Shown: positions 1 through 8,567 of the stretch, piece after piece
Layout of the letters: every line of letters starts with the position of its first letter
How positions within the stretch are numbered: position 1 is the first letter of the stretch
Program-made: the position numbers and the translations under genes
NCBI GenBank assembly: GCA_964573255.1
Contig: CAZNJB010000013.1
Location: forward strand, 1-64,000
Length of the DNA stretch: 64,000 nt
Source: CAYNUJ01 sp964573255
GTDB lineage: Bacteria; Bacteroidota; Ignavibacteria; Ignavibacteriales; Melioribacteraceae
Direction: 5' to 3'
Notes under the pieces: model-generated
The model's input: the letters and a program-made list of their open reading frames with translations, nothing else
Database searches by the model: none
What the model was told of the DNA's origin: nothing

Positions 1-851
1 CCTGTAACTTTTAACAAAATATTATTCTTTTCTAAAAAATATAAAAAACAAGCTGCTGCAATTCGTTTATTTCCATCAACAAAAGAGTGGTTTTTAACGA
101 TAAGATAAAGAAGGTTTGCAGCTTTCTCCTCAATAGATGGATATAGCTCTTTGCCTCCGAAAGTTTGTTTGATTTGATTAACCGAGCTATTAAAACTCTC
201 GTCTTTCAATTTTGCAAAAACATTTGATTTGAAATCCGAATACATTCTTTGAATAAAATCCAACAATTCTTCAACGGTAGGATAATATATTCTGCCTATT
301 GTTTTTCCTTTACTTTCGAGTTGCTTGTGGTCATAATCATCCAGGAGTTTTAATCCGTTTTTGAATATTCTAAGTATTTCTTCCTTTGAACTCTCCGTTT
401 TTTCCTCAATTGTTCTTCCTAAAATGCGGAGCCCGGTTTTTAGATATTCCACTTCCATTTGTTTTTCTTTTAATCGCTTTTCATTTATGGCATATCCTTT
501 TACCAGATAATCTTTTAACCGCTGAGTAGCCCAAATACGAAATTGTGTGCCTCTTAATGATTTCACTCTGTAGCCAACTGAAATAATGACATCAAGATTA
601 TAATACTCTATATTTCGTTTCACAGAGCGATTACCTTCCTGCTGAACTGTCAAGTATTTCTTGACAGTTGCATCTTTCGTCAGTTCACCTTCTTTAAAAC
701 AATTATTGATATGCAAACTAATATTTTGCTTAGTTTGGTGAAACAATTTTGCCATTTGATTTTGCGTTAACCAAACAGTTTCTTCTTCAAACCTTACTCT
801 TACTTCCGTTTTATTATCGGGAGTTTTATAAATTTCTATTTTGTTTTCCAT
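1..851 (-). CDS. RhuM-Fic/DOC fusion protein, partial (C-terminus beyond window)
   Basis: This reading frame stays open from an ATG at 851 to the window edge, giving 283 codons. Residues 1 to about 110 look like the RhuM virulence/DNA-binding domain (for example WLTQNQMAKLF near the start and FRIWATQRLKDYL later). After a helical linker, the visible end carries HSFVDGNKR, which fits the Fic/DOC active-site pattern HxFx(D/E)GN(K/G)R. Fic enzymes transfer AMP or other nucleotide groups to hydroxyl side chains; DOC members act as toxins. The arrangement RhuM N-terminal, Fic C-terminal is known in stand-alone proteins. The substrate is not visible. The gene stands alone, and the region upstream holds no partner antitoxin that I can see. 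The end of the Fic domain is lost at the window edge. Confidence 0.85.
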   Translation of the reverse strand, partial: MENKIEIYKTPDNKTEVRVRFEEETVWLTQNQMAKLFHQTKQNISLHINNCFKEGELTKDATVKKYLTVQQEGNRSVKRNIEYYNLDVIISVGYRVKSLRGTQFRIWATQRLKDYLVKGYAINEKRLKEKQMEVEYLKTGLRILGRTIEEKTESSKEEILRIFKNGLKLLDDYDHKQLESKGKTIGRIYYPTVEELLDFIQRMYSDFKSNVFAKLKDESFNSSVNQIKQTFGGKELYPSIEEKAANLLYLIVKNHSFVDGNKRIAAACFLYFLEKNNILLKVT

Positions 852-1213
852 TATTTTTATTCCTCTGTAGCAGGAGAACAATTCATTATTTGCAAGGCTT
901 TGGTTTTTAAGCAGGATTTAAAGGAAGAATAAAATCGATTTACACAATACCGAGCAAACTCCGGATATTCCGGAAAAATAATTTCTATATTACAAATTAC
1001 AAAATTAACCTAGATTTGTCATTAAGAATAACACTCTATAATCTCTAGGTAGAAAAATTAATGTTATTGAACCCAAAATCTAGACAAGAGCGTTTAAGAT
1101 TCTGAAAAAAGTGCAAAGCCAATTCTAAAGTCAACTATTAACTTTCAACTCACCCAAATCAGCGTTCTTCCAAATTTTATTCCTCTTTCCTAAGCCTCAT
1201 AACTCCTTCACAA
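852..1213. other. intergenic, no gene seen
   Basis: No convincing open frame is present. The stretch has a short near-palindrome TCCGGA-TAT-TCCGGA near 960 and, at 1005-1039, a degenerate motif that resembles one at 36134-36170 (see findings). The promoter of the RhuM-Fic gene should lie near 860-900. Confidence 0.5.
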
Positions 1214-1771
1214 TTATTCGTAAAATGAAGGGCGCCTCACTGTAAAGCCCAATATTATTTTTGTCATATACATTCCGCCAATTATATATATAGTATAAAT
1301 ATCAATATCAAAAAGAAGTGAAAAAACAAAACCCAGTACTAAAAACGATGATGCCAGATTTTGTTGAAATTCTCTATCCTTTATTGCGTTAATAAAAAGC
1401 GAAATAAGAATGGTATATCCTCCAAGAAATATAAAATAGTAAAGATATTCTGGAAATATCAAATAGAGAGCCAACGGCTGTAAAACATGCACTAATAAAT
1501 AAGGAACCCTAAGCTGCTTCTTTATCTGATAATATTTGTTGGTAGATGTAGAAAGATTAGCTACCACACCACCCGAAATATCTAACATAATTATAGTTAA
1601 AAGCAGATATTTCCAATCAGCCAATCCATAAGGCAATAACTGAATTATAATTAAAGTTGCAGCAAAAAAAGCTGTGAAATAAATAAGAGTGAGAGTTGAT
1701 ACCCTGGTTTTCTCCCCATGAATTTCATGCAATATTCGGGGAATATCAATTTCTTTTTTTACTTTTTCCAT
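1214..1771 (-). CDS. predicted multi-pass membrane protein, unknown function
   Basis: The product is 185 residues with about five or six hydrophobic helices (for example around residues 28-46, 54-70, 90-106, 110-128 and 140-180). A short charged N-terminus lies in front of the first helix. I do not recognise the family. The ATG at 1771 has an AGGT sequence a few bases upstream, which supports the start. The gene is single, with more than 200 bases of non-coding DNA on either side, so no operon partner suggests a role. The last residues (VRRPSFYE) look cytoplasmic. It could be a small transporter-like or enzyme-anchoring protein, but nothing in the sequence decides this. Confidence 0.7.
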   Translation of the reverse strand: MEKVKKEIDIPRILHEIHGEKTRVSTLTLIYFTAFFAATLIIIQLLPYGLADWKYLLLTIIMLDISGGVVANLSTSTNKYYQIKKQLRVPYLLVHVLQPLALYLIFPEYLYYFIFLGGYTILISLFINAIKDREFQQNLASSFLVLGFVFSLLFDIDIYTIYIIGGMYMTKIILGFTVRRPSFYE

Positions 1772-1976
1772 AATTTACCTGCTTTTAGTTTATCGAATAT
1801 GCTTGGTTACTTGCTGACTTTAAATTTCTTTCACTAATTTATTAATTTTCGAATACATTGAAAACCAACATATCAGTACTTTGTCATCTCTTGGAATTCA
1901 TATCATAATATCATTTGAGGAAAAGCCCACAAGTCTATTATGAAAGAGATTCCTACTGCAATAAAATCAACAACTC

Positions 1977-3089
1977 TTATTTAGCAAATATTAGTTTCCA
2001 TGTGCTGTATGATAGGCGTTCCTTTCCTGCTCCATCAAGCAAACCTGTATCCCGCCATAGTTTACCAATATCTTTAATTTCCGGAGGAAATGTTTCCCAA
2101 AGCTTATCATAATCACGGTATGCCCACCATATTACAAATTTGTAATTTTGATTATATGCGTTTAACAGCAGTGTTTCAAGATATTCATTTTGCTCACAAC
2201 TACTGCTTACTATATTTACGTTAAAACTACTAATGGATAAATTTTCTGCTAAATGAGTCGTTTCAACAAATGCGATAGGTATGTTTATATGAGAATGTAA
2301 AAAATCAAATGCTTGCTGAAACTCTGATTTATTATGCTCTCCTTTAAAAAAGGGATAAAAACTAACAGCTGCAAAATCTAAATTCTGATTTATATAATTT
2401 GCTATTTCCGCTATATATTCTGCCGGATTATTAACTTCGGGATTAAACCAGTTATGCAAAGTAACAGATTCGGATAATTGCAAATTCGGATAATTCGCTT
2501 TCAAACGACTGCGTAAATTGGCCATTAATAATTTGTATTCATTCCATTTCGCATCGGATTTTAATTTTAAATCATTAAATTCCATTGCAATTACTAAGTA
2601 ATCCGGATTGAATTGAGTAATTAAATATTGAAGGTGTTTGAAATAGGCATTTTCAATGATTGTATCATTCATTGTATTATGTTCTGGAATAAAACCATCA
2701 AAATCTTCTTCCAAATCATTACGGTCACTATTTAACAAGCTTACAGATAGTAATAGTTGATGATTACTTAACTTCCTTGACACTCTAAATTCAATATCGT
2801 CAGTAAATTCACCCGGTAAAGCTGTACCGTTTATCCAGGCATTCCAAGGAATTTTATTATCAATTTGTTCTGAATATATGTCTGAATTTGAAGCTATAAA
2901 TTGATATGTCTCTTCCTTATCAGCTTCATTCGGACCGAAACTCCATGTGCTAAATCCCATTCCAAAGTCTCTCGTCGTAATAACATCAAGTGAATTATCA
3001 TTTTCACAAGATGTAGGATTATTTTTATCTTTATCACAACCCGTTGCTAAAAATACTATTGCTAATATGATCAACAAATTCTTTTTCAT
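1977..3089 (-). CDS. exported lipoprotein with glycoside-hydrolase-like (TIM-barrel) domain
   Basis: I start at the ATG at 3089, because the product then begins MKKNLLIILAIVFLATGC, a typical lipoprotein signal with the lipid-modified Cys at residue 18. The longer frame up to 3170 adds 27 residues without signal character. The 370-residue product has the alternating helix/strand pattern of clan-A glycoside hydrolases. Candidate acid/base and nucleophile glutamates are E170 (AMEFND, end of a strand) and E276 (FVETTH), followed by an aromatic strand WWAYRDYD. GH53-type endo-galactanases have this layout, but I cannot assign a family. It would sit in the outer membrane or periplasm and act on a polysaccharide. 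It is an isolated gene with no visible SusCD-like partners. Confidence 0.7.
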   Translation of the reverse strand: MKKNLLIILAIVFLATGCDKDKNNPTSCENDNSLDVITTRDFGMGFSTWSFGPNEADKEETYQFIASNSDIYSEQIDNKIPWNAWINGTALPGEFTDDIEFRVSRKLSNHQLLLSVSLLNSDRNDLEEDFDGFIPEHNTMNDTIIENAYFKHLQYLITQFNPDYLVIAMEFNDLKLKSDAKWNEYKLLMANLRSRLKANYPNLQLSESVTLHNWFNPEVNNPAEYIAEIANYINQNLDFAAVSFYPFFKGEHNKSEFQQAFDFLHSHINIPIAFVETTHLAENLSISSFNVNIVSSSCEQNEYLETLLLNAYNQNYKFVIWWAYRDYDKLWETFPPEIKDIGKLWRDTGLLDGAGKERLSYSTWKLIFAK

Positions 3090-3139
3090 TATTAATACCC
3101 TTTGAATTATGCGTTTAATTGTGGCAGATATTTGCGGAT

Positions 3140-3225
3140 TTGAGAAGTTGCCTGACCGAAGGGGAAGCATTTTCCCCGTAGGGAGATGTTATATCCTCTG
3201 TATGCGCTCTGCAGTATGCAACGTA
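3140..3225. other. short GC-richer hairpin-rich block
   Basis: Within an AT-rich gap, this block is clearly richer in G and C. It contains a perfect 6-bp hairpin (GGGGAA at 3161-3166 with TTCCCC at 3172-3177) enclosed by GTTGC at 3147-3151 and GCAAC at 3218-3222. It lies upstream of the lipoprotein gene and may be a leader structure or a piece of a dispersed repeat. Confidence 0.35.
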
Positions 3226-3323
3226 CTTGAAACGAAACAAAGAAGTTCAACAAATATTTTTCGTTCTCAATCTTTATGATAGGCTATTCTCAATTATTAC
3301 AAATTTTATTTATTCAAAATTCC

Positions 3324-4268
3324 TTACTTCTTTTTAAAACTTTTAATCATATCTCTTATTCCTTCTTCATAACTTGTTACATTAAAATCCGGAAATTTTT
3401 TATGAAATTTATCCCAAGACATATCATAAGTATTATTAAATTGATATAACATTTCTTTCAATTCTCTTAAAACAGGAATAAAAACAGATAGAATATTTAT
3501 TATAAATCCAGGAGTATATGAAATTTTATAATTCGTATTCAACTCATTATTTATAATTTTGAGTATTTCTTCAATTGTGATTTTTTTACCGGCAGGTAAA
3601 TGCCATACTTCTCCATAAGTAGTATTATCTAAAGCCAATTCCACTAATGCCTTTCCAATATCTTGTGTATATGCATAAGTATGCTCTTTATCTAACTTTG
3701 CTAACCAATTCGGATTTTTGTTATTTAAGATATTTTCTAAAAAATTAACGTATAATATACTGTTTTTTGTATTTGGCCCATAAAAATCTGCAGCCCTACC
3801 AATTACAGCTTCAATTTTATTATCTTTATGAGCATCTAAAATCATATCCGCTACAATTTTTCTCACTTTACCTTTTTTGGTTTGAGGGTTTTGTTTTTCA
3901 TTTTCATCGAAAGGGATACTTAATGGAGCAGGTCCATACATATAAACATTATCAAGAAAAATAAGTTTTGCATTTGTTAAAGAACACGCATCAATTACAT
4001 TTCCGATCAATTTAGGCCATTGAGTTTCCCACACTTTAGCGCTATAGGGTAAACCTACGCATACATATACATAACTTGCTCCCGAAATTGCATTTTTAGC
4101 TTCTTCAAATTCCAGTAAATCAGCTTTAATAGTTTCAACATTTTTTACATTTTTACTTCGTTCAACTGCTTTTACCGAAATATTTCTTTGTAGTAATTCA
4201 TAAATTACTGCTTGTCCAATAGCTCCTGAACCACCAAGAACTAAATGTAGTTGTTCATTGTTTTTCAT
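3324..4268 (-). CDS. NAD-dependent epimerase/dehydratase family protein (atypical SDR)
   Basis: This 314-residue protein has the Rossmann nucleotide-binding motif GGSGAIG at residues 12-18 and the extended-SDR strand with NVYMYGP at 107-113. An acidic residue after the second strand suggests NAD(P) binding. The usual catalytic YxxxK is not evident: the matching region around residues 128-140 reads NPQTKKGKVRK, with no tyrosine. This is typical of a subgroup of atypical extended SDRs whose reactions are poorly known. The start at 4268 has AGGA about ten bases upstream. It follows the DUF2141 gene on the same strand with a 156-base gap. A second, canonical SDR lies at 6322-7350 in a similar gene neighbourhood. 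Confidence 0.85.
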   Translation of the reverse strand: MKNNEQLHLVLGGSGAIGQAVIYELLQRNISVKAVERSKNVKNVETIKADLLEFEEAKNAISGASYVYVCVGLPYSAKVWETQWPKLIGNVIDACSLTNAKLIFLDNVYMYGPAPLSIPFDENEKQNPQTKKGKVRKIVADMILDAHKDNKIEAVIGRAADFYGPNTKNSILYVNFLENILNNKNPNWLAKLDKEHTYAYTQDIGKALVELALDNTTYGEVWHLPAGKKITIEEILKIINNELNTNYKISYTPGFIINILSVFIPVLRELKEMLYQFNNTYDMSWDKFHKKFPDFNVTSYEEGIRDMIKSFKKK

Positions 4269-4424
4269 AATAATTATCCTTAAAGAATATTTGTTTATAA
4301 TTTTAATTAAAGTTTATCTTTTTAAAAGACTATCATCAACAATTTTAATTTTGCAAGATTGATTATCATCCTTACTCCGAGTACAATTGCTTTTACTATA
4401 AAACCTCTACAATTCATAGTTAAA

Positions 4425-4844
4425 TTATTTTAGAGTTATTTTTATTGTCAGATTACTACCTTCAACAGAAAATGTAGCATCATCAAAATCCGGCACCCCA
4501 AATACTTTAGAAGCATTATTTGAAAAACCGTAAGGCTCCGAAGGAATGCCTAAAAAGTTTTTATCCATTTTACCGTTTTCATTTAAGTCCTGAAACAGCG
4601 CTATGCCATAAGTCCCATCCGGAATATTCGAAAAAGTATAAATAAATTTATCACCGGTAATTCTTTTTTCAACTTCTCTGTAAGCCTTTCCGACTTTTGG
4701 AAAATTTTCATCCGAATCGAATAAACCGATACTCATTTTCCCTTTTACGTCTTTTACGTTTTCTACTATAACGGTTATTTGGTTCTGACCTGTTGGTTGT
4801 AAAGTTGTTAGAATTGATATTAGAGAAATTATTAAGAGTTTCAT
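4425..4844 (-). CDS. DUF2141 domain-containing exported protein
   Basis: The 139-residue product starts with a hydrophobic signal segment (residues 1-16) and then has the DUF2141 pattern: a strand-rich domain with GKMSIGLFDSDENFP, PDGTYGIALFQDLNENGKMD and a C-terminal PYGFSNNA segment. The family is common in Bacteroidota and Proteobacteria, is exported, and has no established biochemical role. The start is firm, because AGGAGG sits six bases upstream of the ATG at 4844. It lies between a membrane protein gene and an SDR gene on the same strand and may share a transcript with them. Confidence 0.85.
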   Translation of the reverse strand: MKLLIISLISILTTLQPTGQNQITVIVENVKDVKGKMSIGLFDSDENFPKVGKAYREVEKRITGDKFIYTFSNIPDGTYGIALFQDLNENGKMDKNFLGIPSEPYGFSNNASKVFGVPDFDDATFSVEGSNLTIKITLK

Positions 4845-4950
4845 TTTTTATCCTCCTATTGATTTTATAGATGTTGGGATTGTTATTAAAAATTTACTAA
4901 GTGTTTCATTTTATATTTTTCATCGATCTTAATTCTTATTAATTCGGAAA

Positions 4951-5409
4951 TTAAAAGGGCTTAATAATCATCAGATACAAAATGATAAATGTGATTATAA
5001 TGGAAATAATGCCACCGATTTTCCAATATTGTTCTAATTTCCAATATAATGGGGGTACTACCGATTTATTTTTGAATTCTTTCGCTAATTTTGATTGTTT
5101 TGTTTGAATGGGGATAAAGAAAAATATCCATATCAATCCTAAAGTAACATAGAGGTAAAATGCCCATTCTAAGTAATGAGTATTTATGAAGTCGGGATTC
5201 ATATATATGCCGGATACCGTTATTAAAACGGTGGACAATCCGAAGAAAAGAATATCTGTTATGGTAATAAACTTTTGACCGAAAGCAACAAGATTGGGGG
5301 TTTTATTGGCTTCAATCAATCCTTTAAGCAAAGCTGTTACAAGCATATTCCCGATAAACATACTTACGCCGAGTATATGCAAAAATTTCATAGTGAGATA
5401 TTGTTCCAT
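4951..5409 (-). CDS. small integral membrane protein, DUF2269-like
   Basis: I take the ATG at 5409, which gives 152 residues and has AAAGGA seven bases upstream; the longer frame to 5436 would add nine residues without a ribosome site. Four hydrophobic helices are visible, near residues 5-25, 47-65, 75-95 and 125-147. The first one contains LHILGVSMFIGNML, with a His and Gly spacing seen in DUF2269/DUF2214-type membrane proteins, some of which have been suggested to bind haem. That role is inference. The gene follows a Crp/Fnr regulator on the same strand with an 85-base gap and precedes the DUF2141 gene. Confidence 0.7.
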   Translation of the reverse strand: MEQYLTMKFLHILGVSMFIGNMLVTALLKGLIEANKTPNLVAFGQKFITITDILFFGLSTVLITVSGIYMNPDFINTHYLEWAFYLYVTLGLIWIFFFIPIQTKQSKLAKEFKNKSVVPPLYWKLEQYWKIGGIISIIITFIILYLMIIKPF

Positions 5410-5494
5410 ACTTTTTCCTTTGAATTTATGGAACAAAATTAGGGCTCATAGAAAGGTTATTTCATTGACCTATATCAATAAAGTAAAATGAGGT

Positions 5495-6070
5495 TTATTT
5501 AGAGGTAATTTTTTTACGGATTCGACTTAAAGTTTCGGGCTTAACATTAAGGTACGAGGCTATCAGGTATTGAGGTACCCGTTGGAGAAGTTCCGGTCGC
5601 TTTGAAATAAGTTTAAGATACCTGGTTTCTGCATCATCCATCTTTAAAGATTTTGCTTGTAGCTGCCAATTTATAAACAGATTTTCCGCCATTATTCTGC
5701 CTACTTTTTCAAAGATTGGCTTTTGAGTGTATAGTGCTTGCATATCTTCAAAATCTATCACTATTATTTCGGTATCTTCTATGCACCTTACATCTTTCTC
5801 CGAAGGTGAACCTGTCAAAAAACTTAGATAATCAGTAATAAATTCATTATCCAATGAAAATTCATCAATTACTTCTTCTCCATCTTTATGATAGGAACAA
5901 TACATACTTCCTTTAACAATAAAACCTAATTTCCTGAACACTTCTCCTTCACGAATAAAGTACTCCCCTTTTTTTAAGAAAACAGGCTTGAACTTTGAAA
6001 GGAATATTTTCAAATCCTCCTCTTCCAAAGGCAGCAATTTTCCGATATGATTTATTATTTCTTCTGTCAT
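5495..6070 (-). CDS. Crp/Fnr family transcriptional regulator
   Basis: The product has an N-terminal cyclic-nucleotide-binding-type beta barrel (GEYFIREGEVFRKLGFIVKG, about residues 38-57) and a C-terminal helix-turn-helix ending in IASYLNVKPETLSRIRKK. I use the ATG at 6070, which gives 191 residues, the same length as the paralogue at 8568-9143; the frame also extends to a TTG at 6085. No cysteine cluster for an Fe-S centre is present, so it is not a classic oxygen-sensing FNR. Regulators of this Bacteroidota type sense unknown ligands. It probably controls the membrane-protein/DUF2141/SDR genes downstream on the same strand. Confidence 0.9.
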   Translation of the reverse strand: MTEEIINHIGKLLPLEEEDLKIFLSKFKPVFLKKGEYFIREGEVFRKLGFIVKGSMYCSYHKDGEEVIDEFSLDNEFITDYLSFLTGSPSEKDVRCIEDTEIIVIDFEDMQALYTQKPIFEKVGRIMAENLFINWQLQAKSLKMDDAETRYLKLISKRPELLQRVPQYLIASYLNVKPETLSRIRKKITSK

Positions 6071-6188
6071 TTCTAAATAGTCCAAATGATGAGTATATGA
6101 ATAGTAAGGATTTACTCACTCTTACTTTTCAACAAAATCAAAAGTAACAAAAAAAGAAGAAAGCCAAAAGTTCTGCAATAACGGTAAT

Positions 6189-6299
6189 TCAAACAAATTT
6201 CACAAAGAATAAATCAGCTTTTGAAATTAGTCTGATATAATTCTTTATCAATTTTTCTAAAAAACTTATCTCAACAATTATCCTTGGCTGGGAGTACAT
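6189..6299 (-). pseudogene. truncated remnant of a DUF2214-type membrane protein gene
   Basis: A 36-codon frame from ATG at 6299 to TGA at 6189-6191 reads IIVEISFLEKLIKNYIRLIS and then KADLFF. This matches residues of the intact DUF2214 gene at 7400-7840, whose corresponding stretch reads LIVEISLLNGKITKDNIRLI and then TKADLFF. The rest of the protein, on both sides, is missing. DNA similarity is also visible by eye between about 6200-6285 and 7697-7780. It is the leftover of a duplicated copy. Confidence 0.75.
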
Positions 6300-6321
6300 T
6301 GCTAAATATTATGTACAGTTA

Positions 6322-7350
6322 TTATTCACTCTCTATTTGTTCAACATGCTCTTTTATGGTTGTAGCCAAAGCAATGTAATCCATAGCCAATTCTTTTTGG
6401 GATTTTGAGTTATCGAATTTTAATGGCCAGCCAACATTGCGTTGGATAAATCGTTTTGTTAACCCTTGTGTCCAGCCAACTAAATAGAGTAAGAATTTCG
6501 GCAATTCATTTTTGGGTAATTTGTATTTTCCCGGAAAAGCTTGTTCAATCAATTGTGCAAATTCGAGCATAGTTGCGCTTCTATCAACACAAATAAATCT
6601 TCCGGTTTTCCCCGTTTCCGCAGCAAGTATATGTGCTTTGGCAACATCTCTTACATCAACAAAACCAAATTCTAATTTTGGAACACCCGTTTTTAATTTA
6701 CCCGAAAGGTAATCATTTATAAAATCGATACTGGCAGAATTGGTTACGGATGTAAGTGAGGGACCCATTACAAATCCCGGGTTAATTACAGTTAATTTCC
6801 ATTGTTGTTGCTCCTTCTCTATTTTCCAAGCTTCTTTTTCTGCAAGTGTTTTCGAATAGGAATAAGGTTGGTGATTTAGAGAGGAAGTTTCGTTCCATTG
6901 TTCTTCTGTAAATGCGGGTAATTTCTTTATCGCCATTTCTATGGCATCACCGTAAATTGCCACAACACTGGAAGTCAAAATCACTTGTTTAACAGATGGT
7001 GTAGCACTTGCTGTTGATAAAACATTAATGGTTCCCTTTAATGCCGGATCAATCAACTGTTTTTGCGGATCTTTAATATTGTTTATAATAAACGGACTTG
7101 CCAGATGAAACACTTGTTCACAACCTTTCATTGCTTCTTTATACGAACCTGTTTTCAGCAAATCCGCTTCAAAAAGAATGAGTTTTCCATTACATTTCTT
7201 CTCAATTTCCTGCAGATGGGAATATTTTTCTTTCTTGCTCTTGTCTCTGATTGTTAAGTTAACAGTATATCCTTTCTCAAGTAACATTTTCACTACCCAA
7301 GAACCGATATAGCCTGTGCCACCTGTTACCATTACTCTTTTTTGTTGCAT
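6322..7350 (-). CDS. NAD(P)-dependent oxidoreductase/epimerase, extended SDR
   Basis: This 342-residue protein has the cofactor motif GGTGYIG at residues 10-16, a catalytic Ser region (LTSSVVAIYGD) near 126-136, and the canonical YxxxK as Y163/K167 (PYSYSKTLAE). Its layout resembles the flavonoid/aldehyde reductase-like extended SDRs, which reduce carbonyls or work on nucleotide sugars; the substrate is not clear. AGGA upstream of the ATG at 7350 supports the start. It is the last gene of a cassette with the DUF2214 membrane protein, a lipoprotein and a Crp/Fnr regulator, and the 49-base gap to the membrane-protein gene suggests co-transcription. Confidence 0.9.
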   Translation of the reverse strand: MQQKRVMVTGGTGYIGSWVVKMLLEKGYTVNLTIRDKSKKEKYSHLQEIEKKCNGKLILFEADLLKTGSYKEAMKGCEQVFHLASPFIINNIKDPQKQLIDPALKGTINVLSTASATPSVKQVILTSSVVAIYGDAIEMAIKKLPAFTEEQWNETSSLNHQPYSYSKTLAEKEAWKIEKEQQQWKLTVINPGFVMGPSLTSVTNSASIDFINDYLSGKLKTGVPKLEFGFVDVRDVAKAHILAAETGKTGRFICVDRSATMLEFAQLIEQAFPGKYKLPKNELPKFLLYLVGWTQGLTKRFIQRNVGWPLKFDNSKSQKELAMDYIALATTIKEHVEQIESE

Positions 7351-7399
7351 ACTAATTATCCTTTATAAATTTTATTTACATCGTTCTAGTCCGGCTATT

Positions 7400-7840
7400 T
7401 TAAATCCCGTATCCATTCCTTACTAATACACCTAAAAACGGAATAAGTAAAAGAAAAATAATTTCGACTGCAACTATCAGCTTGATTCTCTTTAAGTCGG
7501 TAAGGATTATTACTTTATCTTTAACTTTTCTTGATTTTAGAAATGTAATTGTTGGATAAACAGATAACAGTCCGACAAGGATAAAAATAGTCAATTTAAT
7601 TATAAATAAGGGGTTAATTAAATAATAATCAACCCCTTTACCAAAATAAAACATTCGCAATAGTCCAGTAATTACGGTAATTCCCGCAAAAATTCCGAAA
7701 AACAAATCTGCTTTTGTAATTAGTCTAATGTTGTCTTTTGTAATTTTACCATTTAATAAACTTATCTCCACAATTAGTGATGAAAACATTACTAAAATTC
7801 CTATAAAGTGAAAATAAGCTATAATTGAGTTTAGCCACAT
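7400..7840 (-). CDS. DUF2214 family membrane protein
   Basis: The 146-residue product has four hydrophobic helices (about residues 5-28, 46-66, 75-95 and 122-142). The first contains AYFHFIGILVMFSSL and the second follows ITKADLFFGIFAG, which fits DUF2214, a small family of predicted membrane proteins of unknown role. The conserved histidine in helix 1 may bind haem, as suggested for related families; this is inference. It starts four bases after the stop of the lipoprotein gene and precedes an SDR gene. A broken second copy lies at 6189-6299. Confidence 0.85.
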   Translation of the reverse strand: MWLNSIIAYFHFIGILVMFSSLIVEISLLNGKITKDNIRLITKADLFFGIFAGITVITGLLRMFYFGKGVDYYLINPLFIIKLTIFILVGLLSVYPTITFLKSRKVKDKVIILTDLKRIKLIVAVEIIFLLLIPFLGVLVRNGYGI

Positions 7841-7843
7841 AAT

Positions 7844-8473
7844 CTACTCAAATTTAGTTGGTGTATTTTCCAATTTTACAGGTCTGAAAATTATTGCTCT
7901 TTCTTCAATCTTTGCAAAAGGCGTTTCTTTACCATCTTCGAGTTTAAATAATTCAACCGTCTCGAGTAATTTTCCTTCCTCATATCTGTAATGTTGAGTA
8001 ATTCTCATTGTATTGTATGGAGCAAAGGAACTGATGCCGTCAACGGAAAATTGAATTACCTGCTCCCTGAATTCATTATCTGAAATTCCGGTTCCTTTTC
8101 CCAAAGATGAATTAATTTTTGAAACAATTTTATCGCCTTGTTTTGAAAATTCAATTCCAAAAAACATAGTTTGTTCACGGGGTCCTGCTTTTCCGTCATA
8201 ATCGGGATGAATACGGTGCATATTTTTTATCGATTTCCAAGTGTTACCATATCTTCTTTGAACCACTTCAAATGCATAATCATTTGATTCGCTTCTAACA
8301 TATTTGCCGTCAACAAAAGCATACGCCTGACCGCTACCGACCCATACTATCGTGTAGTTATCATCAATTGTCGGAAGCGTTTTACTAGTTGGAATAATAA
8401 TTTCGTTTGAGGTTCCGCAAGATGTTAATAATGTTGCAAGTGCAACCGCCAAGTAGATTGATATTTTTTTCAT
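7844..8473 (-). CDS. exported lipoprotein, unknown function
   Basis: I choose the ATG at 8473, giving 209 residues that begin with MKKISIYLAVALATLLTSCG, a lipoprotein signal with the lipid Cys at residue 19. The longer frame from 8512 adds 13 residues that would spoil the signal. After the signal the protein is strand-rich with aromatic residues (for example YTIVWVGSGQAYAFVDGKY). I do not recognise a named family. The gene is directly upstream of the DUF2214 gene with a three-base gap and downstream of a Crp/Fnr gene, so it is probably part of that regulator's target operon. Confidence 0.75.
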   Translation of the reverse strand: MKKISIYLAVALATLLTSCGTSNEIIIPTSKTLPTIDDNYTIVWVGSGQAYAFVDGKYVRSESNDYAFEVVQRRYGNTWKSIKNMHRIHPDYDGKAGPREQTMFFGIEFSKQGDKIVSKINSSLGKGTGISDNEFREQVIQFSVDGISSFAPYNTMRITQHYRYEEGKLLETVELFKLEDGKETPFAKIEERAIIFRPVKLENTPTKFE

Positions 8474-8567
8474 TTTAATATACCTTTTTTTAGTGATTAA
8501 ATAAATTAACACTGTAAAAGTATATTGTACAATCCTTGGAAAAATTGATGTATGTTACAATCTTATT

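Noticed and set aside
1915..2112. Open frame on the plus strand overlapping the lipoprotein gene
   Set aside because: It is a shadow of the minus-strand gene; no start signal and no family likeness.
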